23,372 bases of DNA, taken from the IMG/VR virus record IMGVR_UViG_3300045947_000147, positions 1 through 23,372 of that record; one strand, 5' to 3'. A program made the position numbers and the translations under genes. The notes below the pieces were generated by a model. The model had not been told where the DNA came from and searched no databases. It saw only the letters and a program-made list of their open reading frames with translations. The DNA comes from a virus. Each line of letters begins with the position of its first letter. The first letter of the stretch is position 1. This document shows positions 12,981-19,913 of this stretch, piece by piece.

Positions 12981-13246
12981 CCATCTGTATGCCCCCCCAT
13001 CAGCCCTGTTGCACCCGCTGCGGCTTCGTGACCGCGCCGGCCTATTTCGAGGTGAGGACCCATACCCATGAGGGCCACATCGTCACCGAATACTACTGCT
13101 TCCGCCACACCGGCAAAGCCGAGGCCAGAAACCGAGGCGGGGTTCCTGACAGCAGTGATCGAGCTGGCGCGGCTGCACCACTGGAAGGTGTTCCACCAGC
13201 GCCCAGCCCGAACGGCGCATGGGTGGCGCACGGCAGTACAGGGTGA
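12977..13246 (+). CDS. Zinc-knuckle protein overlapping the nuclease gene
   Basis: Starts in an ATGA overlap with the previous gene. Residues 11-42 carry CCTRCG and EYYCFRHTGKAEAR, a plausible metal-binding domain. The following 45 residues (Gly/Pro/Ala-rich) are read in a different frame across the N-terminal third of the VRR-NUC gene, an overlap of about 180 bases, so the tail is probably unconstrained. Either two long-overlapping genes or a once shorter gene that lost its stop. Function unknown. Confidence 0.5.
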   Translation: MTICMPPHQPCCTRCGFVTAPAYFEVRTHTHEGHIVTEYYCFRHTGKAEARNRGGVPDSSDRAGAAAPLEGVPPAPSPNGAWVAHGSTG

Positions 13247-13448
13247 CGCTGGGCTGCCGGATCTGCTGCTGCTGCGTCCGCCACGGCTCATCATCGCCGA
13301 GCTGAAGTCGGCGCTGGGGCGTGTGACGCCAGATCAGGAGGCGTGGCTTCAAGCGTTTGCCCTCGTGCCAGATGTGCATGTCTATGTCTGGCGCCCCGCC
13401 GACTGGCCCGCCATCGAGGCGATCCTGTCCTCAAGGAGGGGACAATGA
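13068..13448 (+). CDS. VRR-NUC domain nuclease
   Basis: A 126-aa PD-(D/E)xK-type nuclease of the VRR-NUC family. Visible are the N-terminal helix AVIELARLHHWKVFHQRPA (29-47), GWRTAVQGDAGLPD (52-65, active-site Asp65), IIAELKS (75-81, Glu78 and Lys80), TPDQEAWLQAF (87-97) and the closing VYVWRPADW (105-113). Phage stand-alone VRR-NUC proteins are thought to act as structure-specific nucleases in recombination or replication. ATG 13068 is the only useful start before the domain, with GAGGTGAGG about ten bases upstream. It overlaps the zinc-knuckle gene by 179 bases and the lipoprotein gene by 4. Confidence 0.85.
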   Translation: MRATSSPNTTASATPAKPRPETEAGFLTAVIELARLHHWKVFHQRPARTAHGWRTAVQGDAGLPDLLLLRPPRLIIAELKSALGRVTPDQEAWLQAFALVPDVHVYVWRPADWPAIEAILSSRRGQ

Positions 13449-13795
13449 AACGAGCCTTGGCGCTGCTGCTGAGTTGTGGGCTTCTCGGCTGCGCCCTCAC
13501 ACCACGGGTTGACACGAGGCAGCCGGCCCCTCCGGTGCCCCCAATCGTGCTGACCTGTTTGGGGGCGATGGGATTTCCCCCTCTGTCGCAAGCCCGCGCT
13601 GATGTGACGGAGGCGCTGGAGCGCTGGGGGCATGCCAGCCTGGCGACGCTGGCGGTGGAGGCTCCCGAAGCCTATCACGTCTTCCGCGCCTTGCCCGATC
13701 ACACGCGGCAAGAGTTACTGGCCGATGCCTTTATTCTGTCCTGTGACGATATCCGCACGCAGCGGGCCACCACACTTCGTTTGCAGACCTATTAA
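13445..13795 (+). CDS. Predicted lipoprotein
   Basis: A 116-aa protein starting in an ATGA overlap with the nuclease stop and preceded by AAGGAGGGG. The N-terminus MKRALALLLSCGLLGCALTP is a lipoprotein signal: positive start, hydrophobic core, lipobox LLGC with the lipidated Cys at 16. A Pro-rich linker (about 25-33) and a helical domain with two Cys follow. It would be anchored in the inner or outer membrane. Possible roles are superinfection exclusion or a spanin-like outer-membrane part; the early-gene location favours the former. No family recognised. Confidence 0.7.
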   Translation: MKRALALLLSCGLLGCALTPRVDTRQPAPPVPPIVLTCLGAMGFPPLSQARADVTEALERWGHASLATLAVEAPEAYHVFRALPDHTRQELLADAFILSCDDIRTQRATTLRLQTY

Positions 13796-13807
13796 GGGGA
13801 GGTGTTC

Positions 13808-14044
13808 ATGTGGATAGGTTTTCTCATCGGGGTGGGGGTGACACTGTTCATCGTCGTGCTGGGGTATCTGGCTGCTGGCTTGATGCGAGATCACAACGAT
13901 CTGGCGATGGTCCCGCCAGGTCCGTGCCACGACCACGACGCGCATGAGCCCATAGAGATCGACCTCGACCGCGATTCGACAGACATCGTTGCCCGCAAGT
14001 TAGCTTTGATGCGATTGCGACTCATCGACACGAAAGGAGACTAG
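13808..14044 (+). CDS. Single-span membrane protein
   Basis: AAGGGGAGG lies five bases before ATG 13808. Residues about 2-26 (WIGFLIGVGVTLFIVVLGYL...) form one transmembrane helix; the remaining 50 residues are acidic and His-rich (CHDHDAHEPIEIDLDRD) with a basic helix at the end. By charge the tail is probably cytoplasmic, but topology is not certain. It sits between a lipoprotein and another exported protein, so the three may act together in the envelope. No family recognised. Confidence 0.65.
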   Translation: MWIGFLIGVGVTLFIVVLGYLAAGLMRDHNDLAMVPPGPCHDHDAHEPIEIDLDRDSTDIVARKLALMRLRLIDTKGD

Positions 14045-14045
14045 C

Positions 14046-14594
14046 ATGAAATCGCACGAACCGTTACCCGATGAGCGAGCACTCGCTATCGGCCTGGCCG
14101 TCGTTGGTCTGGTGCTGGTGGCGTGGTTGGCCCATGCCCACGCGCAAAGCGCCTTTGGCATCACGCCGCAGCAGCGGTATTGCCTGGTCGATAACTACGA
14201 CAATTTCTTTGAGCTGCGCATCTACCAGCCGGACAACGGGCAAATGATCATTTTCGGGCATGTGCACGACCTGACACTGCCGAAAAGCGACCCCTGCTAT
14301 ACCCAGGACTATACCGGGAGCGGGCGCCTGTACGATGCGACCACCAAAGGCGCCACACCCCTGCTCGCCAGCTTCACGATCGAGGTGAAAGATGCCAGGC
14401 CCGAGTGCCGTTCGCTTCTGGCGACTTTATCAGGCAGCATCGAAACGACCCCCATCGTCTACGGAGGCGATGTGGTCTTGACGACTAGAGCCCCGGTGAT
14501 GAGTCCGCTGGGAGAAGAGGTGTGGGTGACCTTCGAGGATCGCTTACCCGACTATCTGACGGAGTTATTGCCAAGTTGTAGTGTCCATCCGTAA
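14046..14594 (+). CDS. Exported or membrane-anchored hypothetical protein
   Basis: A 182-aa protein beginning one base after the previous stop, with AAAGGAG upstream. Residues 12-29 are hydrophobic and are followed by AHAHAQS, consistent with a signal-peptidase site or a signal anchor. The rest is mostly beta (RYCLVDNYDNFFELRIYQPDNGQMIIFGHVHDLTL...) with about four Cys that could form disulfides in the periplasm. No family recognised. Third member of a consecutive envelope-directed trio. Confidence 0.65.
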   Translation: MKSHEPLPDERALAIGLAVVGLVLVAWLAHAHAQSAFGITPQQRYCLVDNYDNFFELRIYQPDNGQMIIFGHVHDLTLPKSDPCYTQDYTGSGRLYDATTKGATPLLASFTIEVKDARPECRSLLATLSGSIETTPIVYGGDVVLTTRAPVMSPLGEEVWVTFEDRLPDYLTELLPSCSVHP

Positions 14595-14616
14595 CCGATC
14601 GAAAGGACAGAACGCC

Positions 14617-14883
14617 ATGGACGCCTGGCAGGACATCGACACCGCAAGCTTGTTCGAAGCCCTCTGTTGCTGGCTCGTGAAAGCCCCGTGCACCATCAGT
14701 GTCAAGGAAACACCGAATACGCTGCTCCTGGAGATCACCGTGCCCCCGTCCCACGTTGGGCAGCTCATCGGCAAGGGAGGCGAGACGATCCGGGCGCTGC
14801 GGCGGTTGAGCATGACCGGACGCACGAGAGAACAACAGATTGTCATCAACGTGATGGACGGGACATCAGGATCAAAGCTCTGA
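14617..14883 (+). CDS. KH-domain RNA-binding protein (KhpA-like)
   Basis: An 88-aa single-KH protein. The segment VPPSHVGQLIGKGGETIRALRRL (42-64) contains the GxxG loop GKGG (52-55) in the standard helix-loop-helix context, and the protein ends with the final beta strand (QIVINVMDG). Size and layout match bacterial KhpA/YlqC, a cytoplasmic RNA chaperone that partners with KhpB, which is not present here. AAAGGA lies nine bases before ATG 14617; the longer frame from 14581 overlaps the previous gene and lacks such a site. It is the last early gene, just before the terminator, and may act on phage or host mRNA. Confidence 0.8.
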   Translation: MDAWQDIDTASLFEALCCWLVKAPCTISVKETPNTLLLEITVPPSHVGQLIGKGGETIRALRRLSMTGRTREQQIVINVMDGTSGSKL

Positions 14884-14945
14884 CAGACAGGGGAAGTCAC
14901 GAAAGGAGGTGCCACCGACGAGCGTTAACTAAGAAGCATGGGAGA

Positions 14946-14981
14946 GGGCGCCTGGAGGAAAGCCGGGCGCCCTTGCTTTTT
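14946..14981 (+). terminator. Intrinsic terminator at the convergent boundary
   Basis: GGGCGCC (14946-14952) pairs with GGCGCCC (14966-14972) across a 13-base loop, followed by TTGC and TTTTT (14977-14981). It ends the rightward early transcript. On the other strand no T-run follows, so it should be mainly one-directional. The T-run includes the stop codon of the leftward receiver gene, leaving no spare sequence. Confidence 0.75.
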
Positions 14982-15672
14982 ATGGTTTCCACCCCATGCG
15001 CTGGGCCAGCCAGGCGACCCCCACCGCCGTCAAGATTGTGCCCACTGTGGTCACGATACCCGCCCACAAGCCCCACTTGCCTTTTTCCCGCTCCGTCTGT
15101 CGGGCGCTGAGCTGGGCCTGCAGCAAGTCAATTTTGGACTGCAACACCCCAATGTCCTCTTCGTCCTGCTTCCGCCGCGTCTCCGTGACCACGAGCTGTT
15201 CCCGCACCTGGCGCAGCTCGCGCACCTCGCGCTGCAGCTCGGTAATCGCCTGCGCGTTCTGGCTGAGGCTCAAGAGTTGATGTTGCTGGGCTTGATGCCG
15301 TGCCACGGCAAAGAGCATCGCCTCCCGCAAAAGCCGCTCCGCAATTTCCGGCTCGATCGCCGCATCCGGCTTAAAGACACACCCCACGGCCCCCTGTCGA
15401 ATCAGGCTAGCCGCATAGGCCGGATAATGCAAGGCGGTAAACACGAGCACCGCCGTCTGGGGACACACGTCCAGCACTTTGGTGAGCGCATCGCCGTTCG
15501 TCGTACCGGGCATACGGAGATCGGTGAGGATCAGATCATATTCCTGGGCGGCAGCCATCGTGAGCCCTGCCGTGAGATTGTCGGCATAGTCGAGCCTGGC
15601 GCCTTCAGGCATCGCCTGCTTGACGAGGAGGTGTGCGCTTTCTTCGTCGTCAATCAGGAGCACGAGGATCAC
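14980..15672 (-). CDS. CheY-like receiver domain fused to coiled coil and C-terminal membrane anchor
   Basis: A 230-aa protein, last gene of the leftward operon. Residues 1-120 are a response-regulator receiver with all key positions: acidic pair D8-D9 (LLIDDEES), phospho-acceptor D51 (LILTDLRMPG), T79 (VFTA) and K101 (VFKPD), so it could be phosphorylated. Residues about 125-195 form a charged coiled coil; about 200-222 (WGLWAGIVTTVGTILTAVGVAWL) is one transmembrane helix near the C-terminus, a layout like XhlA-type holin accessory proteins. No DNA-binding output domain exists. The frame opens at 15810, but GTG 15672 with AGGAGGTG just upstream gives the usual receiver start. No kinase gene is in the window. 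It follows holin-like and sigma-like genes. Confidence 0.8.
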   Translation of the reverse strand: MILVLLIDDEESAHLLVKQAMPEGARLDYADNLTAGLTMAAAQEYDLILTDLRMPGTTNGDALTKVLDVCPQTAVLVFTALHYPAYAASLIRQGAVGCVFKPDAAIEPEIAERLLREAMLFAVARHQAQQHQLLSLSQNAQAITELQREVRELRQVREQLVVTETRRKQDEEDIGVLQSKIDLLQAQLSARQTEREKGKWGLWAGIVTTVGTILTAVGVAWLAQRMGWKP

Positions 15673-15694
15673 GCACCTCCTCAGGCTTGTCTCG

Positions 15695-16180
15695 TCACCG
15701 GGCCACCATCTGGCGGTGCGTGGCCGTCCGGGCCGCCAGGCACCGTTTACAGCGAATCGAGACCCCGTGACTGGACTCATAGCGATACCACCAGCGCGGG
15801 GCATGGGCACAATGACGGCGCGTCATCGCCTCCTCATTCGCCGCCATCTCGAGCAGCCAATCCGGTAGCCGAGACAACGCTTGCCGGGCCATCGTGAGCC
15901 GGGCGGGATCATAGGGCCGTTGATGCCAGAGGGCATACAGCACTTCCGGGCTGCCCCGGCTGACCCGCTCCCGGTGGCGCGTATGCTGATGCGCCTGGCT
16001 GATCAGCGCGTCATGGTAGCCGGCGCGGGCCAGACATCGCGCCAGAAAACGGAAGCGCCGCGAACGATCGACGGGGGCTTGTCGCAGTGTGAGATACATC
16101 GCCTCCTGGGCAATATCCTCACCATAGACGCACCGCAGCGCCACATAGGCGTCGAGCAGATCCGTCGCCTCGGCGCTCAT
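15695..16180 (-). CDS. Sigma-factor-like protein with C-terminal zinc motif (tentative)
   Basis: A 161-aa protein. YGEDIAQEAMYLTL (about 19-32) followed by RFRFLARCLARAGYHDALI and an Arg-rich stretch resembles sigma70/ECF region 2, where an AEDLVQEVF segment is followed by a WLYRIARNLAIDxxR helix. LSRLPDWLLEMA (102-113) could be a remnant of region 4. The C-terminus has HCAHAP and IRCKRC, a possible zinc site not normal in sigma factors. It starts in an ATGA overlap with the FN3-like gene and ends 22 bases before the receiver gene. A plain DNA-binding or structural protein is the alternative; the assignment is by pattern only. Confidence 0.4.
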   Translation of the reverse strand: MSAEATDLLDAYVALRCVYGEDIAQEAMYLTLRQAPVDRSRRFRFLARCLARAGYHDALISQAHQHTRHRERVSRGSPEVLYALWHQRPYDPARLTMARQALSRLPDWLLEMAANEEAMTRRHCAHAPRWWYRYESSHGVSIRCKRCLAARTATHRQMVAR

Positions 16181-16521
16181 GGCAGAATCGCCAGCGTCCC
16201 GCCTTCAATGCGCAGATTGAGCACCGCGCCAGGCCCCAGCCAGACAATGCTCGCATCGGGGCCTTGCCCACCCGTGCCCACGGCGCCGACATGAAACCAC
16301 TTCCCCCGGTCAGCATCTTGTAAGGCAAAGCTCGTGGTCGTCGGCTCGCCTAACACCGTCTTGGGGCCCGCCTGCGTATCACTGCGAGCCACCACATAGC
16401 GGAGAATGCCTGAGGTGATCGGCTGGCCATTCTCCAGCGTCGTGGGCGGATCCCACTGCAGCGTGGCAGCCAGGGCGGGGAATGGGGAAAGCAGTAGCAG
16501 GACAAGCCAGAGTGAGCGCAT
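16177..16521 (-). CDS. Exported fibronectin-III-like domain protein
   Basis: A 114-aa protein with a clear signal peptide, MRSLWLVLLLLSPFPALAA, and a mature part of one beta-sandwich domain: LQWDPPTTLENGQPI at the start and RYVVARSD strand spacing are typical of FN3-like folds. ATG 16521 is set by AGGAGG eight bases upstream; that site includes the stop of the holin-like gene. It would be secreted to the periplasm or cell surface. Phage FN3 domains usually sit in tail proteins without signal peptides, so a free exported copy in a lysis-type cluster is unusual. Confidence 0.65.
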   Translation of the reverse strand: MRSLWLVLLLLSPFPALAATLQWDPPTTLENGQPITSGILRYVVARSDTQAGPKTVLGEPTTTSFALQDADRGKWFHVGAVGTGGQGPDASIVWLGPGAVLNLRIEGGTLAILP

Positions 16522-16532
16522 GGAGAGCCCTC

Positions 16533-16742
16533 CTATTTGGGATTGCCACGTTGCGCAAACCAGAAACTGAGCACCGCCGTCGTCATCGTGAGAAAGCCGT
16601 CGATCGGCACCACGCCGGTCACCGTGAGCCACAGAAACGTCACGGTAAAGGCGACCGTGACCAGTGGCCGCACCAGAGCCCGCCCTACGTCGAGGATCAC
16701 ATCTGCCGTCCCGGTGATTTCATTCTCGGCATCGTCTGGCAT
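16533..16742 (-). CDS. Small holin-like membrane protein
   Basis: A 69-aa protein with two hydrophobic helices (about 23-45, LVRPLVTVAFTVTFLWLTVTG, and 50-63, FLTMTTAVLSFWF) and a short basic end AQRGNPK. Length, two segments, the VTG turn and the closing FWFAQR match a common class of phage holin-like proteins. It would form membrane lesions at lysis. AAAGGAGG lies five bases before ATG 16742. Neighbours are a TM/coiled-coil protein and the exported FN3 protein; no endolysin was recognised in the window. Confidence 0.6.
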   Translation of the reverse strand: MPDDAENEITGTADVILDVGRALVRPLVTVAFTVTFLWLTVTGVVPIDGFLTMTTAVLSFWFAQRGNPK

Positions 16743-16751
16743 AGACCTCCT

Positions 16752-17117
16752 TTATGGTCCCCCATACTCTTCCGGTACCAGTTGCCGATATCCCGGCGCC
16801 TTCAGCCCACTCAGGGCGCGCTCATGGGCGTTGAAGCGATTCGCCATCTGGGCGCTTTCCTCGGCATGGGCGCGATAGTGCTGGCGCAGCTCATGGCCCA
16901 GCGCCTCCACACGCTGGGCCAGCGCCGTGGCCTGCTCCATGAACGGTTCGCGTCGAGTGAGAACCAGCTCCATGCGTGTCACGTCCAGGCGTAAATCGCG
17001 CACCTCACGGCGAAGATCCGAGATAATGACTCCCGTGGTCGCTTGGAGCATGATGGCCACGGCGCCCAGGATCCAATAGAGCAGCTTCGTGCTGCCATCG
17101 CCCTGCTGGGTGACCAT
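16752..17117 (-). CDS. N-terminally membrane-anchored coiled-coil protein (spanin- or XhlA-like)
   Basis: A 121-aa protein: one transmembrane helix (about 11-32, KLLYWILGAVAIMLQATTGVII) then a long charged coiled coil (33-105) and a short Pro/Tyr-rich end. This layout resembles inner-membrane spanins (Rz) or similar lysis accessories. The frame begins further up, but ATG 17117, four bases after the upstream stop, is preferred and would depend on translational coupling because no good ribosome binding site is seen. Position next to the holin-like gene supports a lysis role; a minor virion protein is the alternative. Confidence 0.5.
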   Translation of the reverse strand: MVTQQGDGSTKLLYWILGAVAIMLQATTGVIISDLRREVRDLRLDVTRMELVLTRREPFMEQATALAQRVEALGHELRQHYRAHAEESAQMANRFNAHERALSGLKAPGYRQLVPEEYGGP

Positions 17118-17121
17118 GGCA

Positions 17122-18531
17122 TTACTGTGCTGCCAGCTGGCCAGAGGTCTGCAAAAACCCCCGCAACGCCGCCGCACCCGTGGGCGTCAATAACGTGCCC
17201 GCATTCGCCAGCCCACGCACCACCGCACGCCCTGGCTCTGTCATGAGCACAAAGGGCAAGGCCGTCATCGTCGCGGTAATCGCCGCTGCGGTTTGCGGGT
17301 CAAGCCCCAACGCGAAGCCTGTCGCCCCCCCGCCAATACCTGCCACACCCCCCGAGCCATAGGATGCGCCAGGCGAGGCGCCCATACGTGGTAGCTGGGC
17401 GATCGCCGTCAAGGTCTCCCGAATATCGCCAAGTTCCGCCGCATTAAACGCGCCAGCAAAGAGGTCATCCTCCCGCATGGCCTTCTCGAAACGCCTCATA
17501 ATCGCGCCGGCGTCAATGCGTGGCGTGCCCTGGCCCTGCACGATGCGTTGCACGTTACCTTCGATCGCGCTGGTCAAATCCTTGAGCGCTTCTTGCTTGC
17601 GATAGGTCGCATTCGCGGCCTTGAGCGCCGCTGAGAGGGGGCCAGGGGTCGCTTCCACATCGCGCATAATGGCGCCGTCAATGATGCGCCGCGTTCCTTG
17701 ATCGAGTCCGCCCGCGGCGGTCATCTGTTGCCGAAGTTGCTTTTGCGCGAGCCAGACATCTTGGAAATCCGTGGTGGGGGCTCGCTGCGCCATGTCGAGC
17801 CACCCTTCTGCGGCATTGACAATCACCTCCGAGCGTTGCTGCGGTGCCAGGCGCCTTTGTTGGTCAAGCAGCTTCCCCGCGACCTTCGCCGTTTCGTTGA
17901 GCCGCACGGGCGGGTTCACCTGCGCCACCCGATCATACAGAATATCCGCGCTGGGGCGTGGCACCAACCGTGCGGCCAGGTCATCGGCCTGTTGCACGCC
18001 CATTTCCTGCAAGCCATAGCTCACACCGGGGAGCCGCTTCGCCACGGCGGCGATGCCATGCCCGAGCCCTTTCATCGCGGCCGGCCCCACGACAGAGGCA
18101 ATATCCCCCACACGGCCCGGCTCTTCCAGTCCTAGCGCCACATTGAGGCGCCTCGCCGCCACACTGCCCGCCGTCTCACCCAGCAGCGCCCCGCCCGGAA
18201 TAGGCGTCATGGTGCCCAGTGCGGTGCCAGCCATCGGCAGCCCCATGCCAATCGCCTGAGTTAACACCATGCGGCCACCGGGGTCGTCTGGCGTGGAGGG
18301 CACCCCTTCAAACTCAGGAGAGGCCATCTCCGGCCGCATGGGGAATGCGGGACGTTGTAACTCCTCCGCAATGAGGGCGCGGCGGCGGGCCTGTGCGGCG
18401 TCATACGTGCCCTTGGCGCGTTCTTTGGGGGTCAGAATGTGCGTCTGAATGGCCTCGCCAATTTGGTCATCGCTGAGGCTATCAGGAAACTCGACAATTC
18501 CATGGCCAGGGACTTCGACATATTTGGGCAT
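17122..18531 (-). CDS. Virion-internal / DNA-ejection-type protein
   Basis: A 469-aa protein. The N-terminus YVEVPGHGIVEFPDSLSDD with DQIGEAI is a motif shared by many large internal or ejection proteins of short-tailed phages. Two Gly/Ala-rich hydrophobic stretches (about 90-125 and 395-430) could enter membranes during DNA ejection, as for T7 gp15/gp16-type proteins; the middle is helical. ATG 18531 overlaps the upstream TAA (TAATG). Length is moderate for such proteins. The virion assignment follows from motif and context; the exact role is inferred. Confidence 0.6.
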   Translation of the reverse strand: MPKYVEVPGHGIVEFPDSLSDDQIGEAIQTHILTPKERAKGTYDAAQARRRALIAEELQRPAFPMRPEMASPEFEGVPSTPDDPGGRMVLTQAIGMGLPMAGTALGTMTPIPGGALLGETAGSVAARRLNVALGLEEPGRVGDIASVVGPAAMKGLGHGIAAVAKRLPGVSYGLQEMGVQQADDLAARLVPRPSADILYDRVAQVNPPVRLNETAKVAGKLLDQQRRLAPQQRSEVIVNAAEGWLDMAQRAPTTDFQDVWLAQKQLRQQMTAAGGLDQGTRRIIDGAIMRDVEATPGPLSAALKAANATYRKQEALKDLTSAIEGNVQRIVQGQGTPRIDAGAIMRRFEKAMREDDLFAGAFNAAELGDIRETLTAIAQLPRMGASPGASYGSGGVAGIGGGATGFALGLDPQTAAAITATMTALPFVLMTEPGRAVVRGLANAGTLLTPTGAAALRGFLQTSGQLAAQ

Positions 18532-19910
18532 TAGTCGATCGCCTCGATGCGGCCAGTCTCGGGGTTGTACCGATGCGTCGCGTTCGGGCGCTCTGGCGTG
18601 GACACGTCCGGCTGCGTAAAAGTCGGCACCTGGCCATATCCACCCGTCACGAGCGCTTCTTTTCGGCGTTTCATGGCGTTTTGCAGAATTTGTCGAGCGG
18701 TGCGAAGCTTTCCACGTAACTGCTCGGGTCGATCGGTCGCTTTCGGCGTCTCACGGGTTAAGCGTACAGACTCACTCGCGGTCACGGCTGCACCTGATCG
18801 TAACAGTGTAAGAATATTTTCGTACGAAGCCAACGCGGCCCGGAAATCGATTTCTTGCTCCGACATGCCGCCTGCTTTTTCCATGGCATAGGCTTGCATG
18901 CCACCACGGACGGGGCCAACAAACTCATCGTTGAGCTTTTGTTCAATGAAGTCGAGCGTATCTAGGCTGGACTGCATGGCGGCCAGCTCTTCGGTTTGCT
19001 GTGCTGGCGTGGCGCGCTGTCCCGCTTGGACCGCGCCCATTTGCTGCGCCCGTTCGAGCGATTCAGCACTCACCCGATCATTCACCTGCGCCCGTTGGGC
19101 TGTAGTCAGGCGGTTAAAGGGTTGATCGAACATTTCCGCAGCGTAGCGCTCGGCGGGATTGCTCGACTTCGACAATGATAACTCTTGCTGCCGCAGACCG
19201 AGGTTGGCACGCGACACCGCCAGGTTGCCTGCGGAGATGCCTTCCTGTGCCCGCTGGTGTCGTTCTGTCGCGGCTTGCTGCTGTTGCGAGAGTAGCGCAT
19301 TGAGGTGTTGATTCAATTTGGAGGTGTCTGCGCCGGCCGCCCCTGCCGCCTGAATCGCGGATTGCACGCTGAGAATCCGCTGCCCTACATCGCCTTCCAG
19401 TTGCACACGGCTCCAAGCCTCCTCGCCCGCTTTCTGCGCGGCCATCTTGCGCTTCTGCTCCGTCTGTTTCCCCAGTTCATCGAGATACTTCATCGCCTCT
19501 AAGGGATCTCTAAACATCCCGGCGAGTTGATCAGGGCTCATATTCCCGAGCAATTCCAGGTTATTCGAAAAGATATCCATGACTTGCTGGCGCTGCTCAT
19601 CGCCCATTTTTTGGAAGGTCGCAACTGTGTCAGGGCCAAAGATCGGTTGCCCATCCGCCGTGGTCGCACGCTGGGCATAGAGCCCAAAAAGGTGGTTGCG
19701 CGTGCCCCGGTCAGGAATGGCGGAAATCTTCATCATGGCTTCAATGCCGCCCAAAACTTCTTGACGCTCCTGGAGCTTGGCGATGCGTTCCTCGCGCTGC
19801 CGGGCGAGCTGGAGCTGCTCATCTTCCCGCCCCGAGCGATACGCCTGCAGGCCCAGTTGAATGCCCAGGGGGATACTGCCTTGTAATCCCGACCAGAGAC
19901 TTTGCGCCAT
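18531..19910 (-). CDS. Helical virion-internal-like protein
   Basis: A 459-aa protein, rich in Gln, Glu, Ala and Arg and predicted almost wholly helical with coiled-coil stretches (for example REDEQLQLARQREERIAKLQ, and 205-245). The C-terminus ATHRYNPETGRIEAID is a tail seen on phage internal virion proteins. AGGAG about eight bases before ATG 19910 supports the start. It sits between two other helical structural proteins in a coupled run, so all three are probably ejected or form an internal core. No enzymatic motif is visible. Confidence 0.6.
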   Translation of the reverse strand: MAQSLWSGLQGSIPLGIQLGLQAYRSGREDEQLQLARQREERIAKLQERQEVLGGIEAMMKISAIPDRGTRNHLFGLYAQRATTADGQPIFGPDTVATFQKMGDEQRQQVMDIFSNNLELLGNMSPDQLAGMFRDPLEAMKYLDELGKQTEQKRKMAAQKAGEEAWSRVQLEGDVGQRILSVQSAIQAAGAAGADTSKLNQHLNALLSQQQQAATERHQRAQEGISAGNLAVSRANLGLRQQELSLSKSSNPAERYAAEMFDQPFNRLTTAQRAQVNDRVSAESLERAQQMGAVQAGQRATPAQQTEELAAMQSSLDTLDFIEQKLNDEFVGPVRGGMQAYAMEKAGGMSEQEIDFRAALASYENILTLLRSGAAVTASESVRLTRETPKATDRPEQLRGKLRTARQILQNAMKRRKEALVTGGYGQVPTFTQPDVSTPERPNATHRYNPETGRIEAID

Positions 19911-19913
19911 CGC

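Noticed and set aside
12334-13143. Shared 14-base CCAGAAACCGAGGC in the pentapeptide and nuclease genes
   Set aside because: About one such 14-base match is expected by chance within 23 kb, and it does not coincide with gene junctions.
14938-15897. Plus-strand frame of about 320 codons after the terminator
   Set aside because: It begins inside the terminator hairpin and is antisense to the receiver protein, whose residues are canonical.
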